Source: Bacillota bacterium | GTDB lineage: Bacteria > Bacillota > Clostridia > Acetivibrionales > DSM-2933 | Assembly: GCA_023441845.1 (NCBI GenBank) | Contig: JAEZNF010000612.1 | Location: 1 to 7,537, forward strand | DNA: 7,537 bases | Direction of reading: 5' to 3' | Shown here: positions 5,823-7,537 of the stretch, in pieces | Layout: every line of letters begins with the position of its first letter | How positions within the stretch are numbered: position 1 is the first letter of the stretch | Program-made: the position numbers and the translations under genes | The notes under the pieces: generated by a model | The model's database searches: none | Told to the model about the DNA's origin: nothing | Seen by the model: the letters and a program-made list of their open reading frames with translations, nothing else

Positions 5823-7064
5823 ATGAACATTGGACTTTTTACCGATTCGTATTACCCTGAAGTAAGTGGGCTTGTTACATCCATAAATGCCCTCCAGAAG
5901 GAATTAAAAAAGCGAGGACATAATGTATATATATTTACAACTTCAAATCCGTGTATGCGTCAAAAAGGCGTAAGTGTATTCCGTCTGCCCAGTATGCCTT
6001 TTATTTTTTTGAAATCTCGAAGAATAGGTCTGTTCTATTCTCCCAGAGCAGCAAAATGCGTTAAACGTTTGAAGTTGGATATTATCCATACACAGACCGA
6101 ATTCTCATTGGGGATTTTCGCAAATATTATGTCCAAACAATTAGGTATACCTACGGTACATACATATCACACTTTATACAAGGATTATGTGCATTATATA
6201 TCTATAGATAAATTTAAAAGGTTTTCTCACGATCTTGTAAGAGTTTTAAGCCGAAACTATTGTAATGGCTGCAATGCGGTAATTGCCCCATCCAAGAAGG
6301 TATATGACCTTCTTAAAGACTATGGGGTCACCAGACCTATTAAGGTTATTCCGACAGGAATAGAACTCCACAGATTCAGGAAGGAGAACCAAACTGAAGC
6401 AGCGCTTATAAGCTTAAAGGAAAGCCTGGGAATAAAGAAAGAGGCACCTGTTATCCTCTTTATCGGAAGGATTGCAAAGGAAAAAAGCATTGAAGTGGTA
6501 TTAAGACAAATGCCGAAGGTTTTAAACGCCATTCCTGATGCAAAGTATTTGATTGTCGGAGACGGTCAAACTGTCGGCGAACTAAGAACGCTTGCAAAAG
6601 AACTGGACATCGAAGATTCCGTTATTTTTGCCGGCGAGCAGCCGTGGGAAAAAATCGGTATGTTTTACAGGCTTGGTGACGCTTTTGTCAGCCCTTCGGT
6701 TACCGAAACCCAGGGTCTCACAATCATTGAAGCTATGGCTTCGGACGTTCCGGTGGTGGCAAGAAACGATAAAAATATTGATGGCCTTATTAATGATAGA
6801 TTCAACGGTATGGTGTTTAATTCCGAAAATGAACTGGCAGGCATATTGATTGAGCTTTTGTCAAACAGGGAGCTTTCCCGCAATATAGTTTTAAACGCAC
6901 AGAAAACCGTTGAAGAATATTCTTCCGAAATATTTGCACAAAACATCGAAGCCGTATATAATGAAGTATTGGAAGGCAGGTCTAAATCTGCAAAGAAAGG
7001 TTATAATATTAATAAAAAGTTTCATATGATGGGTATTAAAAGAATTAGTATGAGAAGACGTTAA
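5823..7064 (+). CDS. GT4-family glycosyltransferase, probable diacylglycerol glucosyltransferase
   Basis: This 413-residue GT-B enzyme probably adds the first sugar from a nucleotide-sugar donor to diacylglycerol at the inner face of the membrane. The N-terminal acceptor domain opens with MNIGLFTDSYYPEVSGLVTS, typical of the alMGS/MgdA monoglucosyl-diacylglycerol synthase branch, and contains HTYHTLYKDY (113-122). The C-terminal donor domain has VIPTGIELHRF, FIGRIAKEKS, VGDGQ and the family EX7E motif at Glu295 and Glu303 (ETQGLTIIEA). The Lys/Arg-rich end (about 387-413) fits peripheral membrane binding. The start chosen has AGGAGAGG (5808-5815) 7 bases upstream. The frame is open to an ATG at 5688, but that start lacks a ribosome binding site and the extra 45 residues are AT-driven. 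The next gene is a CpoA-like partner 23 bases downstream, which supports a glycolipid role. Sugar specificity is inferred; another acceptor is possible. Confidence 0.88.
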   Translation: MNIGLFTDSYYPEVSGLVTSINALQKELKKRGHNVYIFTTSNPCMRQKGVSVFRLPSMPFIFLKSRRIGLFYSPRAAKCVKRLKLDIIHTQTEFSLGIFANIMSKQLGIPTVHTYHTLYKDYVHYISIDKFKRFSHDLVRVLSRNYCNGCNAVIAPSKKVYDLLKDYGVTRPIKVIPTGIELHRFRKENQTEAALISLKESLGIKKEAPVILFIGRIAKEKSIEVVLRQMPKVLNAIPDAKYLIVGDGQTVGELRTLAKELDIEDSVIFAGEQPWEKIGMFYRLGDAFVSPSVTETQGLTIIEAMASDVPVVARNDKNIDGLINDRFNGMVFNSENELAGILIELLSNRELSRNIVLNAQKTVEEYSSEIFAQNIEAVYNEVLEGRSKSAKKGYNINKKFHMMGIKRISMRRR

Positions 7065-7068
7065 TTTT

Positions 7069-7074
7069 AGGAGG
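7069..7074 (+). promoter_or_regulatory. Ribosome binding site of the second glycosyltransferase, long spacing
   Basis: AGGAGG is a full consensus but lies 13 bases from the ATG at 7088. A nearer ATG at 7075 is out of frame and reaches a stop after about 15 codons. There is no alternative in-frame start between the two, so 7088 stands, perhaps with reduced efficiency. Confidence 0.6.
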
Positions 7075-7087
7075 ATGTGTATTCAAA

Positions 7088-7537
7088 ATGTATTCAATAA
7101 ATATGCTCTCATCAGCCGATAAAGTAAAAGGTCAGGGTGTCGGAGCTGCATATCTCGAGCAGGTAGCACTTGTTAATAATGGATTAAGCGACGTTTATGA
7201 CATATATGTAAATAAACTTAAATTTGCCGATATTATGCATTATCATAGCATAGATTTAAAACATTACCTAATGGCACCTTTTGCAAGAATGAAGAGTGTA
7301 AACGTAGGGTATGTGCACTTTCTTCCCGAGACAATTGACGGAAGTATCGAGCTCCCTAAATTTGCGAAAAAGGCCTTTTACTGGTACATAATTTCTTTTT
7401 ACAAAAGCATGGATAATCTTGTAACGGTCAACCCGTATTTTGTCAAACGCCTGGCAGAATACGGAATAGACAAAAAACGGATCACCTACATACCTAACTT
7501 CGTTTCGGGAAAGCACTTCTTTTCTATGGATAAGGAT
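7088..7537 (+). CDS. CpoA-like glycosyltransferase, second glycolipid enzyme (N-terminal part)
   Basis: The frame is open to the window end, giving the first 150 residues of a longer protein. It starts MYSINMLSSADKVKGQGVGA and contains VGYVHFLPETIDGSIELPKF, VTVNPYFVKRLAEYGI and ITYIPNFVSGKHF. From memory these closely match CpoA-type proteins of streptococci and related Firmicutes, GT4 enzymes that add a second sugar to monoglucosyl-diacylglycerol. Only the N-terminal acceptor domain is visible; the EX7E donor-domain motif would be off-window. The gene follows the first glycosyltransferase by 23 bases on the same strand and is very likely cotranscribed. This order (first transferase, then CpoA-like transferase) matches the pneumococcal pair of glycolipid synthases. 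The assignment as a glycolipid glycosyltransferase is strong; the sugar transferred, glucose or galactose, is not determined. Confidence 0.87.
   Translation, partial: MYSINMLSSADKVKGQGVGAAYLEQVALVNNGLSDVYDIYVNKLKFADIMHYHSIDLKHYLMAPFARMKSVNVGYVHFLPETIDGSIELPKFAKKAFYWYIISFYKSMDNLVTVNPYFVKRLAEYGIDKKRITYIPNFVSGKHFFSMDKD

Noticed and set aside
7268..7516. 82-codon minus-strand open frame at the window end
   Set aside because: It is a shadow of the CpoA-like gene, whose sense translation is unmistakable.

Overview
The window is AT-rich, low-GC Gram-positive DNA, most likely from a member of the Clostridia. The signs are strong purine-rich ribosome binding sites, a clostridial-type AbrB with a four-cysteine tail, a lipoprotein signal peptide and a CpoA-like glycolipid glycosyltransferase. 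A cellulolytic Clostridium/Ruminiclostridium relative would fit, but the genus is only a guess.

Layout: (1) 1-522 (+) is the 3' end of glmS. It is followed by a hairpin at 616-651 that can terminate transcription in both directions. (2) 663-932 (-) is a small unrecognised gene converging on glmS. Its 3' third overlaps a strong plus-strand terminator. (3) 1069-2592 (-) encodes a YfbK-like von Willebrand A (VWA) domain lipoprotein. (4) 2678-4081 and 4081-4761 (-) encode a histidine kinase and an OmpR/PhoB-type response regulator whose ends overlap by one base. (5) 5005-5247 (-) is abrB. (6) 5248-5822 is a gene-free, very AT-rich divergent promoter region. (7) 5823-7064 and 7088-7537 (+, the second cut by the window end) are two consecutive glycosyltransferases resembling the pair that makes mono- and diglycosyl-diacylglycerol.

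How the genes fit together: most of the window concerns the cell envelope and its regulation. GlmS supplies glucosamine-6-phosphate for wall precursors, the glycosyltransferase pair probably makes membrane glycolipids, and the two-component system lies directly upstream of the surface lipoprotein. The 85-bp gap between kinase and lipoprotein contains three 7-bp direct repeats with an exact 11-bp period. This resembles an OmpR/PhoB-family binding site and suggests, as inference, that the regulator controls the lipoprotein gene.

I see no mobile element, CRISPR array, tRNA or rRNA, and no clear new multigene system. The observations most worth a second look are the 11-bp-period repeats, a 16-bp stem between abrB and the response regulator whose pairing is complete only in minus-strand RNA, and the terminator embedded antisense in the small gene.
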